Shown here: in pieces, positions 28,015-36,508 of the stretch
How positions within the stretch are numbered: position 1 is the stretch's first letter
Layout: every line of letters starts with the position of its first letter
From: Acidimicrobiia bacterium
Lineage (GTDB): Bacteria; Actinomycetota; Acidimicrobiia; IMCC26256; JAOSJM01
Assembly: GCA_027494165.1 (NCBI GenBank)
Contig: JAOSJM010000001.1
Coordinates: 62,001-126,000, forward strand
Direction: 5' to 3'
DNA: 64,000 nt
Program-made: the position numbers and the translations under genes
Notes under the pieces: generated by a model
What the model saw: only the letters and a program-made list of their open reading frames with translations
Told to the model about the DNA's origin: nothing
The model's database searches: none

Positions 28015-28812
28015 TCATCCTCCGATCTCGGCGGCCCGGGCCTCGCGACCCAGGCCTCGCGTCGCGCCCTCGGCGAGCTGGCGCACCCGCTCCATCTGAT
28101 CGCACGCCTCCGTCGCCAGCGAGGCGACCTCCTCGGCGGCCTCCCGGATCTGCCGGGCCAGCGCGGCGAGGCTCCTCGTGTCGCCGGTCATCCGGGCCGA
28201 CTCGATCCCGGCGTTGGTCCCCACGAAGCGGGCCTCGGTGACCGCCACCGACCGGATGCGCTCGAGACGCCGGGCCAGCCGGCGGGTGCCCTCACGCAGG
28301 TCGACGAGGCCCCGCACGAGCTCGGACCGCCCGTCGAGCACGACCTCCCAGAGGCGGCGGACCGCGCCGTCGTCGGCGGCGTGGGCGAGCTCCCGCCCGC
28401 ACTCGGCCTCGGCCTCCGGCTGGAGGAGCGCGGCCACGGCGTCGCGGTGCTCGTCGCTCAGGAGCGGCGGTCGCACCCGCTCGGGGCGGTCCCGGTAGAG
28501 GAGGTCGAGGCCCCGCCGGTACGCCTGCACCTCGAGCTCGCCGCGAACCAGGTGCCCGACCGACCGGACGATGTCGGTGAACTCCTCCTCGAAGGCGAGC
28601 AGCTCGGCCAGCTCCTGGCTGAGCCCTCCCAACGTCCGGGCGACCACGCCGAAGGGCGCGCCCTCCTGCCCCAGCGACGCCGCCGCGATGCTGGCGTTCA
28701 GCGAGACCAGCCGGATCCGCTCGGCGAGCGGCGCGAGCTGGGTGAAGGCGTGGTTCAGGTCGATCGACTGGACCTGGAGGGACCGCACGTCGACCTCTCG
28801 TCGTTCGGCCAC
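28015..28812 (-). CDS. Soluble chemoreceptor-like signalling protein
   Basis: 265 residues, no membrane helix. Residues about 35-75 read LVSLNASIAAASLGQEG and FGVVARTLGGLSQELAELL, matching the hairpin tip of methyl-accepting chemotaxis proteins (NAAIEAA..GRGFAVVA). The rest is long amphipathic helix, ending in LARQIREAAEEVASLATEA. GTG 28812 is supported by AAGGGGG six bases upstream. Forms a tight pair with the diiron protein at 27270. In Treponema an ODP protein works with a cytoplasmic receptor; a similar oxygen or iron sensing complex is inferred. No cheA or cheW lies in the window, so the output is unknown. Confidence 0.65.
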   Translation of the reverse strand: MAERREVDVRSLQVQSIDLNHAFTQLAPLAERIRLVSLNASIAAASLGQEGAPFGVVARTLGGLSQELAELLAFEEEFTDIVRSVGHLVRGELEVQAYRRGLDLLYRDRPERVRPPLLSDEHRDAVAALLQPEAEAECGRELAHAADDGAVRRLWEVVLDGRSELVRGLVDLREGTRRLARRLERIRSVAVTEARFVGTNAGIESARMTGDTRSLAALARQIREAAEEVASLATEACDQMERVRQLAEGATRGLGREARAAEIGG

Positions 28813-28933
28813 CGAGACCCCCCTTGGGCGACGACGGGGCGATCCTACGGTTCGTCGATCGACGTCCGGTGGATACCCCGGGGGACCGGGCCGTCGATCG
28901 GCGTCCCCGCCGCTCCCGCGGTCGGGGCCGAGC

Positions 28934-29467
28934 TCAGAACGCACCCCACTCCTGGTCGCCGGGGAGGTAGTACGAGGGGCAGAGGAACCGCAGGGCGTGG
29001 GCGATCCGGTGCGCCTGCTCGGCCTGCTCCGCGCTCTCGTCGCGCATCTTCGCCAGGTCCCGGCCGAAGACGTCCTCGAAGTACGCCCGGGCGACCTGCC
29101 GGCGCTCGTCGTCGGACCGGAACTGCTCGCGCACCTGGCGCAGCTCGCCGGCGTCCAGCCAGTAGCCGCCGCACGAGGCGCACTCGTCGACCTCGACCCG
29201 GCGCTTCACCGACCGGTAGTGGCGCATCATGGTGATGCCGGGGCAGCGGGGGCAGGCGCGCCGGGCGTCGTGGTCCACGACGGTCCCGGGGTCGACCGGC
29301 ACGTCGAGGAGCAGCTCGCCGTGGGCCTCGCCGGGCTCGTCGACCCGCTCCAGCTCGTGCCAGTCGAACCAGATCCCGCCACAGCCGCCCGCGCAGACGT
29401 CGAACGACGTCCCGTCGATCGTCCGCTCCGTCGTCGCGTGGCCGCAGGCCGGGCACTCCACGGTCAC
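28934..29467 (-). CDS. TFIIB-type zinc-ribbon protein
   Basis: 177 residues. N-terminal CPACG paired with CAGGCGGIWFDWHEL, then CPRC paired with CASCGGYWLDAGEL: two zf-TFIIB domains, each followed by the W(F/L)D..EL signature. The C-terminus is helical and ends SYYLPGDQEWGAF. GTG 29467 starts at MTVECPACG. These proteins are widespread and of unknown function. Upstream of, and in line with, the receptor-like gene, separated by 121 bp. Confidence 0.8.
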   Translation of the reverse strand: MTVECPACGHATTERTIDGTSFDVCAGGCGGIWFDWHELERVDEPGEAHGELLLDVPVDPGTVVDHDARRACPRCPGITMMRHYRSVKRRVEVDECASCGGYWLDAGELRQVREQFRSDDERRQVARAYFEDVFGRDLAKMRDESAEQAEQAHRIAHALRFLCPSYYLPGDQEWGAF

Positions 29468-29560
29468 GGTTTCGGCACCCGATGGTGTCCGCTGGAGGGG
29501 AAATCCGGCCCGGGGGCACTAGCATTCGGGCGATCCGGCGCCGCCGAACAGGACGAGGAG

Positions 29561-29791
29561 ATGGAAGTCAAGATCGGGGTCGTGTACACGCCCAAGGAGC
29601 TCTCCCTGGAGATGGAGGGGGAGCCCGAGACCGTCGTCGGCTCCATCGAGGAGGCGCTGAGCCAGAAGTCCCCGATGGTGTGGCTCACCGACTGTCGAGG
29701 CCGTCGGGTCGGCATCCCCTCCGACAAGCTCGCCTACGTCGAGATCGAGCGGGACGGCACCTCGAAGCAGGTCGGCTTCGGCAAGGTCTGA
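29561..29791 (+). CDS. DUF3107 family protein
   Basis: 76 residues: VKIGVVYTPKELSLEMEGEPE, then KLAYVEIERDGTSKQVGFGK, the full length of DUF3107, a small actinobacterial protein of unknown function. RBS GACGAGGAG before ATG 29561; TAGCAT near 29521 may be its -10. The stop is followed by one base and the first ArsA-type ATPase, suggesting one operon. Confidence 0.85.
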   Translation: MEVKIGVVYTPKELSLEMEGEPETVVGSIEEALSQKSPMVWLTDCRGRRVGIPSDKLAYVEIERDGTSKQVGFGKV

Positions 29792-29792
29792 C

Positions 29793-30758
29793 ATGGGGCC
29801 CGCGCCCGACCTCCTCGGGCGGCGCCTCCTGTTCTTCACGGGGAAGGGTGGCGTCGGCAAGAGCACGGTCGCCGCCGCCACCGCCCTCCTGGCCGCCGAG
29901 CACGGCCGCCGGGTGCTCGTCGTCGAGGTCGACGCGAAGGGCAACCTCACCGACCTCTTCGAGCGCCCGCGCGTGGGGTTCGACCCGGTCGAGGTCCATC
30001 CCGGCGTGTCGGTGCTCACCATGAACACCGAGGCGTCGCTCCAGGAGTACCTGAAGCTCAACCTCCGGGTTCCGGTCCTGGGCCGGATCGGCCCGCTCGC
30101 CAAGGCGCTCGACTTCGTGGCGACCGCGGCGCCCGGCGTCAAGGAGATCCTGACGGTGGGCAAGGTCTGCTGGGAGGTGCTCGAGTCGATCGAGGGAAGG
30201 GCCGACTGGGATCTCGTCGTCGTCGACGCCGCCGCGACCGGGCACATCGTGGGGCAGCTCGGGGCGCCCGAGGCGATCAAGGAGCTCGTGTCGGTGGGGC
30301 CCGTCCGAAGCCAGACCGAGTGGATGACCGAGCTGCTGACCGACCCGGCGGTCACCGCGCTCAACGTCGTCGCCACCCCCGAGGAGATGCCGGTCAACGA
30401 GACGATCGAGCTCGTGGAGCGGGTCCGGGCGGAGCTCTCCGTCCCTCTCGGGGCGATCGTCGTGAACCGTGTCCTCCCCGAGCTGTTCACGACCAGCGAC
30501 GAGCCCGTCTTCGAGGCCCTGCACGAGCCGGCGGCCCGCGAGCTCCTGAGCGCCCGGGTCGGTGCCGGGGCCACGACCGTGCTCGACGCGGCACGGCTGG
30601 CCGTGTCGCTGCGCCGGACCCGGGCGGCCCACCTGACCCGCCTCCGGGAGACGATCGACCTGCCGATGCTCTACCTCCCGTACCTCTTCGTGCGGACGCA
30701 CGGTCTGCGCGTCACCCGCATGGTCGCCGAGGCCCTGGGCGAGGAGCTGGGGCTGTGA
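29793..30758 (+). CDS. ArsA/Get3-type ATPase, first of a pair
   Basis: 321 residues. P-loop FTGKGGVGKSTVAAATALLA, switch region VVVDAAATGHI, and C-terminal LPYLFVRTHGLRVTRMVAEAL. Corresponds to the Mycobacterium Rv3679-type member of a heteromeric ATPase pair that has been linked to envelope stress and glycerol tolerance. No transmembrane arsenite pump is present. The partner follows at 30769. Confidence 0.85.
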   Translation: MGPAPDLLGRRLLFFTGKGGVGKSTVAAATALLAAEHGRRVLVVEVDAKGNLTDLFERPRVGFDPVEVHPGVSVLTMNTEASLQEYLKLNLRVPVLGRIGPLAKALDFVATAAPGVKEILTVGKVCWEVLESIEGRADWDLVVVDAAATGHIVGQLGAPEAIKELVSVGPVRSQTEWMTELLTDPAVTALNVVATPEEMPVNETIELVERVRAELSVPLGAIVVNRVLPELFTTSDEPVFEALHEPAARELLSARVGAGATTVLDAARLAVSLRRTRAAHLTRLRETIDLPMLYLPYLFVRTHGLRVTRMVAEALGEELGL

Positions 30759-30768
30759 GGCAGGCCCG

Positions 30769-31995
30769 GTGAGCCCCCGCTCCCGCCCGGAGCGGCCGCC
30801 GGCGGGACCCAGCCTCGAGCCGCTCCTCGCCGCGAAGGAGATCGTCGTCTTCTGCGGGTCGGGTGGTGTGGGGAAGACGTCGGTGGCGGCGGCGGCTGCG
30901 CTCGAGGCCGCGAACCGTCTGGGCGGCAAGGTGCTCGTCCTCACCATCGACCCGGCCCGGCGGCTCGCCGACGCCCTGGGGCTCGAGGGCTTCGGCAACA
31001 TCGAGCACCGCGTGCCCCCGGACGCGTTCAAGGCGGCCGGGCTGGAGCCACGCGGCGAGCTGTGGGCGGCGATGCTCGACACGAAGCGGTCGTGGGACGA
31101 CCTGGTGCTGCGCCACGCTCCCGACGAGGTGACCGCCTACAAGATCCTCGAGAACAGCCTGTACCACAACATCACGGCCCGGTTCGTCCAGAGCCACGAC
31201 TACATCGCCATGGAGCGGCTCTACGAGATCCACTCCACCGGCGCCTACGACCTCATCGTCATCGACACCCCGCCCACGCGCAACGCCCTCGACTTCCTCG
31301 AGGCGCCCAAGCGCATGGCCGACTTCTTCGGAGGCCGCCTGCTCCGGTGGCTCACCATGCCGTACCGGGTGGGCGGCAAGCGGGGGGCGCGGGTCCTCAA
31401 CGTCGCCAGCCGGCCCTTCTACCAGCTCGCCGACCGGATCCTGGGCGGGGCGTTCCTCCAGGACATCGCCGAGTTCTTCCTCAACTTCCAGTCGATGTAC
31501 TCGGGCTTCGTGGAGCGGGCCCGGGCCGTGGAGCGCCTGCTGCACGACCGGCGCACCACGTTCGGCGTCGTCACCACCCTGGAGGCGGCGCCCCTCCGCG
31601 AGGCGGAGTTCTTCTGCGCCGAGCTCGAAGCCCGCGACTTCCACCTCGGGGCCCTCGTGCTCAACAAGACCTTCCCGCCCTACCTCCTCTCGAACGAGGG
31701 GGGGGCGGCCGCCGAAGCCCTGTGCGCCGGCGCCGGCCCGGTCGCCGAGGCGCTCGCCGGCCTCGGCGCCCCCGGCCTCGGCGATCCCGACCGGACCGCC
31801 CGGGTGCTGCAGACGATCGCGGAGTCGTTCCTGAACTTCGCCGTGGTGGCCAAGCGCGAGGCGGAGTTGCGGACCGAGCTGGCCCGGGTGCCCGAGGTCG
31901 TCGCCAACGTCCCCAGCTTCGAGAGCGACATCTACGACGTGTCCGGCCTGGCCCGGATCGGCGAGCACCTCTTCGGCGGCCCCCGCCAGGCGTAG
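30769..31995 (+). CDS. ArsA/Get3-type ATPase, second of the pair
   Basis: 408 residues. P-loop FCGSGGVGKTSVAAAAALEA, LTIDPARRLADALG (switch I), VIDTPPTRNALDFLEAPKR (switch II). Corresponds to the Rv3680-type member, larger than its partner. Starts 10 bases after the first ATPase stop. In mycobacteria this pair sits next to a WhiB gene, as here, which supports the assignment. Confidence 0.86.
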   Translation: MSPRSRPERPPAGPSLEPLLAAKEIVVFCGSGGVGKTSVAAAAALEAANRLGGKVLVLTIDPARRLADALGLEGFGNIEHRVPPDAFKAAGLEPRGELWAAMLDTKRSWDDLVLRHAPDEVTAYKILENSLYHNITARFVQSHDYIAMERLYEIHSTGAYDLIVIDTPPTRNALDFLEAPKRMADFFGGRLLRWLTMPYRVGGKRGARVLNVASRPFYQLADRILGGAFLQDIAEFFLNFQSMYSGFVERARAVERLLHDRRTTFGVVTTLEAAPLREAEFFCAELEARDFHLGALVLNKTFPPYLLSNEGGAAAEALCAGAGPVAEALAGLGAPGLGDPDRTARVLQTIAESFLNFAVVAKREAELRTELARVPEVVANVPSFESDIYDVSGLARIGEHLFGGPRQA

Positions 31996-31998
31996 CCC

Positions 31999-32032
31999 GG
32001 CCCGGCGTGGGTGCCGGCCCGGCGCGGGTGCC
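31999..32032 (+). repeat. 17-bp tandem repeat, two copies
   Basis: GGCCCGGCGTGGGTGCC (31999-32015) and GGCCCGGCGCGGGTGCC (32016-32032), one mismatch, just after the second ATPase stop. No other content is seen before the kinase gene. Confidence 0.7.
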
Positions 32033-32137
32033 GGGGCCCGGTGGGGGGATCTCCCCCGTCCCGGGTGTCGTGACCGTCGCTGAGCGGGGGTATCGGCCCC
32101 CGGGTCGGTGGGACCGCGCGTCGGTAGCATGCGGTCC

Positions 32138-33610
32138 GTGGCGTCCTTCGACCAGCTCGCCCGGACGTACGCCGCGCTCGGCGGCGAGGACCTCGCGCAC
32201 CTCCGCCGGCTCGCGACCTCGTGGCGGATGCTCGCCGACCTGTGCTTCAGCGACCTCCTCCTGCTGGTGCCGGTGGCGGGCGAGGACGGTCACCGGTTCG
32301 TCGTGCTGGCCCAGGTCCGCCCCACGACCGGCCAGACCGTCTACCCCACCGACATGGTGGGCACGATCGTCGACGAGGTCGAGCGTCCGCTCGTCACCCG
32401 TGCGTGGCGCCTGGGCGACATCGTCGTGGGTGACACGACCGTCCTCGGCTCGTCGGAGCGAGCCCGGCTCCAGTGCATCCCCGTCCGCCACCAGGGCCGG
32501 GTCGTGGGGCTCGTGACCAGGGAGACCGCCACCGCCTCGGGCCGTCGTCCGGGTGAGCTCGAGCGTCACTACATGGGGGCCTTCGAGCGCTTCGCCCGCA
32601 TGATCGCCGACGGCGCCTTCCCGTTCGGCCGCGAGGAGATCGAGCCCCAGGAGGCGCCCCGGGTCGGGGACGGCGTGATCGTGCTCGATGTCGACCTGCG
32701 CGTCCTGTTCGCCAGCCCCAACGCGGTGAGCTCGCTGCACCGCATGGGCATCCACTCCTACACCAGCGGGGTCCAGCTCGCGGAGGTCGGCTTCGAGGAC
32801 GGGGCCGTCCTCACCGCGGTGCAGGCCCGGCTTCCTGTCACCGAGGAGGTCGAGCGGGGGGCCAGTTCGATCCTCCTGCGGGTGATCCCCTTCCTCGAGG
32901 GGGGACGCTCGGCCGGAGCGCTGATCCTCATGCGCGACGTCACCGACCTGCGACGCCGCGACCGGATGCTCATGTCGAAGGACGCGACGATCCGCGAGAT
33001 CCACCACCGGGTGAAGAACAACCTGCAGACGATCGCGGCGTTGCTCCGCCTGCAGGGCCGCCGGCTCGCGTCCGACGAGGCCCGGGCGGCGATCCGGGAG
33101 TCGGAGCGCCGGATCCGCTCGATCGCCGTCGTCCACGAGACCCTGTCACGCGAGGCGACCGACATCGTCCGCTTCAACGAGCTCGTCCGACCCCTGGTCC
33201 GGGTCGTGGAGGAGAGCGTGGCGACCCCCGAGGACCGGCTGCGCTTCGACGTCTCGGGCGACGCCGGGGAGCTCCCTGGCGAGGTGGCTACCCCGCTGGC
33301 GGTCGTGCTCAACGAGCTGATGCAGAACGCCGTCGACCACGCCTTCCCGCGTCGTGACGGCGAGCCGTTGAAGGGCCACGTCGAGGTCCGCCTGGCCCGG
33401 TCCGGCGACGAGCTGGTGGTCGACGTCGTGGACGACGGCGTGGGACTCCCCGAGGACTTCTCGCTGGAGCGTTCCATGGGGCTCGGGCTGTCGATCGTCC
33501 ACGCCCTCGTGACGGGGGAGCTCGGGGGGTCGATCGAGATGGGCAACGACGACGGCGCCCGAGTCGTGGTGCGGCTCCCGGTGGCGCCGGCCCGCCGCGT
33601 GGACCTCTGA
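32138..33610 (+). CDS. pdtaS: PdtaS-like cytosolic sensor histidine kinase
   Basis: 490 residues, no membrane helix. GAF-like N-terminus (WRMLADLCFSDLLLLVPV), a PAS-like middle (VLDVDLRVLFASPNAV), HisKA_2 with the phospho-His in REIHHRVKNNLQTIAALL, and HATPase with LNELMQNAVDHAF and DDGVGLPEDF. This is the layout of M. tuberculosis PdtaS, whose partner PdtaR is an ANTAR RNA-binding regulator; no pdtaR is in the window. GTG 32138 is preferred over ATG 32129 because that ATG overlaps the -10-like TAGCAT (32125-32130). Convergent with the WhiB gene, as pdtaS and whiB1 are neighbours in Mycobacterium. Confidence 0.88.
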   Translation: MASFDQLARTYAALGGEDLAHLRRLATSWRMLADLCFSDLLLLVPVAGEDGHRFVVLAQVRPTTGQTVYPTDMVGTIVDEVERPLVTRAWRLGDIVVGDTTVLGSSERARLQCIPVRHQGRVVGLVTRETATASGRRPGELERHYMGAFERFARMIADGAFPFGREEIEPQEAPRVGDGVIVLDVDLRVLFASPNAVSSLHRMGIHSYTSGVQLAEVGFEDGAVLTAVQARLPVTEEVERGASSILLRVIPFLEGGRSAGALILMRDVTDLRRRDRMLMSKDATIREIHHRVKNNLQTIAALLRLQGRRLASDEARAAIRESERRIRSIAVVHETLSREATDIVRFNELVRPLVRVVEESVATPEDRLRFDVSGDAGELPGEVATPLAVVLNELMQNAVDHAFPRRDGEPLKGHVEVRLARSGDELVVDVVDDGVGLPEDFSLERSMGLGLSIVHALVTGELGGSIEMGNDDGARVVVRLPVAPARRVDL

Positions 33611-33623
33611 ACCGCGGGGTCGC

Positions 33624-33914
33624 TCAGGAGGCGGCGCGCTGGCGGGCGAGCCAGGCCTTGCGTTCCCGCCGCCGCTCCTCCTCGGTCAGGCCGCCCCAGA
33701 TCCCCGACTCCTGGTTGGTGGCGAGGGCGAACTCGAGGCACTCGGGCCGTACCGGGCAGCCGGTGCAGATGCCCTTGGCCACGTCGATCTGCTCGATCGC
33801 CGGGCCCGTCGTGCCGACGGGGAAGAACAGGTCGGGAGCGGTGTCCCGGCAGGACGACTCGTGGCGCCAGCCGCCGAGGTCCCAGTCGTGGGTCCGGATC
33901 CAGGTGAGAGCCAC
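33624..33914 (-). CDS. WhiB-family Fe-S regulator
   Basis: 96 residues from GTG 33914. Four cluster Cys: SSC, then GICTGCPVRPEC, i.e. one distal Cys plus CxxCxxxxxC. The turn G-I-W-G-G and basic tail RRRERKAWLARQRAAS follow, as in all WhiB proteins. Binds a 4Fe-4S cluster and the primary sigma factor. The neighbourhood (PdtaS-like kinase, ArsA pair) resembles both whiB1 and whiB4 of Mycobacterium, so the subtype is left open. Confidence 0.95.
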   Translation of the reverse strand: MALTWIRTHDWDLGGWRHESSCRDTAPDLFFPVGTTGPAIEQIDVAKGICTGCPVRPECLEFALATNQESGIWGGLTEEERRRERKAWLARQRAAS

Positions 33915-34021
33915 GGAACGCCTCCGGCTGCGGGGATCGACGTGCGGGTTGCGAGGGCCTCGAGGTGTGCTCGTGCGCACGTTCACAAGCGTCCCCGGAG
34001 CAGGCTCTCGGGGCACTCTCG

Positions 34022-34050
34022 ACGGTAACCCCCGTGTCATCGTTCCGCAA
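34022..34050 (-). promoter_or_regulatory. Candidate promoter of the WhiB gene
   Basis: Minus strand TTGCGG (34050-34045), 17-base spacer, TACCGT (34027-34022): a housekeeping-type promoter. The leader is about 100 bases to GTG 33914. No further element is recognised in the 33915-34143 gap apart from TAGCAT near 34113 facing the next gene. Confidence 0.5.
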
Positions 34051-34143
34051 GGGGGCTGACCAGCGATTTCGCGGATCCGGCGGCGGCGCCCGCCACCCGC
34101 CGGCGCCACCACTAGCATCCCCGAGGACGTGAGAGGGGGACCG

Positions 34144-34845
34144 ATGCTCGTGCTGGCGCACCGGGGAGCCTGCCGCGAGGCACCCGAGAACACGCTCGAG
34201 GCGTTCCGCATCGCCCGTGCGGTCGGTGCCGACGGGGTCGAGCTCGACGTGCGCCGCACCGCGGAGGGGGCCCTCGTCGTCCACCACGACGCCGAGGCCG
34301 TGGGGCTCGGCGCGCTGCACGAGCGGTCCCTGGACGAGCTGCGGGCTGCCCGTCCCGAGATCCCGACGCTCGAGGAGGCCCTCGACGAGCTCGCGGGCCT
34401 CCTCGTGAACGTCGAGATCAAGAACCTGCCCGGCGACGCCGACTTCGACGAGCACGACGGCGTGGCGAGGGCCGTGGTCGAGCTCCTCCACGGGCGCGAC
34501 GGGCGCGACCGCGTCCTCGTCTCGTCGTTCAACCTGGGCACCGTCGACCGGGTGCACGCCCTCGGTCCCGAGGTGGCCACGGGCTGGCTGACCCTGCTCG
34601 GCCTCGACCCGCTCGACGCCGTGCCGGTCGCGGCCGGACGGGGGCACCGGGCCCTGCATCCCGACGACCGGTCGCTCCCGGGCCCGGTGCTCGGGGCGGT
34701 GGTCGAGCGGGCCCACGGCCTGGGGCTGTCGGTGCACGTGTGGACGGTCGACGACCCGGAGCGCGTCCGTGAGCTCTCGGCTGCCGGTATCGACGCGGTG
34801 ATCACCAACGAGCCGGCGGGGGCCCTGCGGGTGCTCGGTCGCTAG
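34144..34845 (+). CDS. Glycerophosphodiester phosphodiesterase
   Basis: 233 residues. GDPD motifs: AHRGACREAPENT (first catalytic His-Arg), GVELDVRRTAEGALVVHHD (metal Glu/Asp and second His), VEIKN and HVWTVDDPERV. Hydrolyses glycerophosphodiesters to glycerol-3-phosphate and alcohol. No signal peptide, so cytoplasmic. ATG 34144 with RBS GAGAGGGGG; GTG 34129 is less likely. Its TAG stop overlaps the stop of the convergent lipid kinase in a shared CTAG. Confidence 0.9.
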   Translation: MLVLAHRGACREAPENTLEAFRIARAVGADGVELDVRRTAEGALVVHHDAEAVGLGALHERSLDELRAARPEIPTLEEALDELAGLLVNVEIKNLPGDADFDEHDGVARAVVELLHGRDGRDRVLVSSFNLGTVDRVHALGPEVATGWLTLLGLDPLDAVPVAAGRGHRALHPDDRSLPGPVLGAVVERAHGLGLSVHVWTVDDPERVRELSAAGIDAVITNEPAGALRVLGR

Positions 34846-35758
34846 GGCACCACCAGGTTCAGGGCGTCGGGCTCGTAGACGAACGACAGGTGCTCGGCCT
34901 CGCCCAGGTGGTCGCCGTCGACCTGGTAGGGGACGGGCCGGTAGCCGCTGATCGTCAGCCCCGTGAGGTCGCTGCGGTAGGCCACCGCGCCGTGGTGCAC
35001 GAGGCGCCGGCCGGACGCCAGCGCGGAGGCCGCCAGGGAGAGCATGACCGGGAGGCGCAGGGTCCGGAACACGGTGAGGCCGAGCGGCCGGTCGAGGCCC
35101 GCGTCGGGGGCGAGCACGAGCGGGCGGGACCCCAGGTAGGTGTAGGGGCTCGTGTTGGAGACGACCGCGAAGTAGCCGTCCTCGATCACCTCGCCGTCGG
35201 GGAGCTCGACCCGGAAGGCCGGGTTCCGGTGGTCGTAGCCGCGGAACCAGGTCTCGAACGTGGCCGCGACGAACAGGGGGTGAGCCGCGTAGCGCTTGAT
35301 GCCGCTCCCGCGGCGTTCGACCCGGGCCACCACGGCCGCGTCGAACCCCACCCCCGTGTGGAAGAGGAAGTGTCGGCCGTTCACCGAGCCCAGCCCGACT
35401 CTCCGGAACGAGCGCCGCTCGAGCGAGGACAGGAGCTGACCCGTCGCCTCGACGGCATCGCCGGGCACGCCGAGGGTCCGGGCGAAGACGTTCGTGGAGC
35501 CTCCGGGGAGGGGGCGAGCGCCGTCGCGGATCCGGCGAGCCCGTCGGCCGCCTCGTTGAGGGTCCCGTCGCCGGCGAGGACGACGACGCAGTCGAAGCCC
35601 TCGAGGGCGGCGCTGCGGGCCAGCCGGGTCGCGTGGCCTCGACGTGAGGTCTCGACCAGCTCCACCTGGTGGTCCGCGCTCAGCGCCTTGCGGATGACGA
35701 CGCGACGCCGGGCCGTCACCGACGAGGCCGTGGCGTTGACGATCAGCAGCAGCCGCAC
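34842..35758 (-). CDS. Diacylglycerol/sphingosine-kinase-family lipid kinase (one frame break)
   Basis: About 306 residues. Begins VRLLLIVNATASSVTARRR, has the catalytic VVLAGDGTLNEAADGL, then PLPGGSTNVFARTLG and GVGFDAAVVARVERRGS, as in DgkB/YegS-like kinases. The frame breaks at 35510-35514 (C5 on the coding strand). One base restores ALAPLPGGSTNVFA. GTG 35758 avoids overlap with the divergent DNA glycosylase. Phosphorylates diacylglycerol or a related lipid. Confidence 0.86.
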
Positions 35759-35794
35759 GGACGCGGAGGCTACCCGGCCTTCTAGGCTCCGGAA

Positions 35795-36492
35795 GTGGCC
35801 GGTCCCCATCCTCGCCTCCTCGCCGATCTCGCGGCCGAGATCTCCGCGTGCCGGGCCTGCCCGCGGCTCGTCGCCTGGCGCGAGCAGGTCGCCCGCAGAA
35901 GCGGGCGGCCTTCCGCGACGAGGAGTACTGGGGCCGTCCCGTCCCCGGGTTCGGCGACCCGGCGGCCGGGATCCTCCTCGTCGGCCTCGCCCCGGCCGCC
36001 CACGGAGGCAACCGCACCGGGAGGGTCTTCACCGGCGACCGCTCCGGCGACTGGCTCTTCGCCGCCCTCCACCGAGCCGGGCTCGCCAACCAGGCCGAGT
36101 CGGTCTCGGTCGACGACGGCCTTCGCCTGCGCGGGTCGTACGTGGCGGCGGCCGTTCGCTGCGCGCCGCCCGGGAACCGGCCCACCCCGGAGGAGCGCGA
36201 CCGGTGCCTGCCCTACCTGGTCCGGGAGCTCGAGCTGCTCGAGCGGGTTCGCGTGATCGTGGCCCTGGGCGGCTTCGCCTACCACGCGGTCTGGCTGGTC
36301 CTGGAGCAGTCGGGGGTCGAGCTCCCGCGGCCCCGGCCCCGCTTCGGTCACGGGGTCGAGGTGCCGACGTCGCGGACCACGGTCCTCGGCTGCTACCACC
36401 CCAGCCAGCAGAACACGTTCACCGGCCGGCTCACCGAGGAGATGCTCGACGCCGTGCTGGCCCGGGCCCGCGAGCTGGCCGACCGGGCGTGA
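35795..36492 (+). CDS. udgB: Uracil-DNA glycosylase family 5 (UdgB) (one frame break)
   Basis: About 233 residues. Fe-S Cys CRACPRLVAWREQVA, then motif A GLAPAAHGGNRTGRVFTGD, which marks family 5 enzymes (no catalytic Asp of families 1-4), cluster Cys in AVRCAPPGNRPTPEER and CLPYL, and motif B GCYHPSQQNTFTG. Removes uracil and hypoxanthine from DNA. One base is missing near 35896-35900 (VARKKRAAFRDEEYWG when restored). TAGGCT (35783-35788) ends 6 bases before GTG 35795, suggesting a leaderless start. Confidence 0.88.
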
Positions 36493-36508
36493 CCGGGCCG
36501 AGCGCTCG

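Noticed and set aside
28813..28933. A chemotaxis operon around the receptor-like gene
   Set aside because: Neighbouring genes are a zinc-ribbon protein and DUF3107/ATPases; no cheA, cheW, cheY or cheR is in the window.
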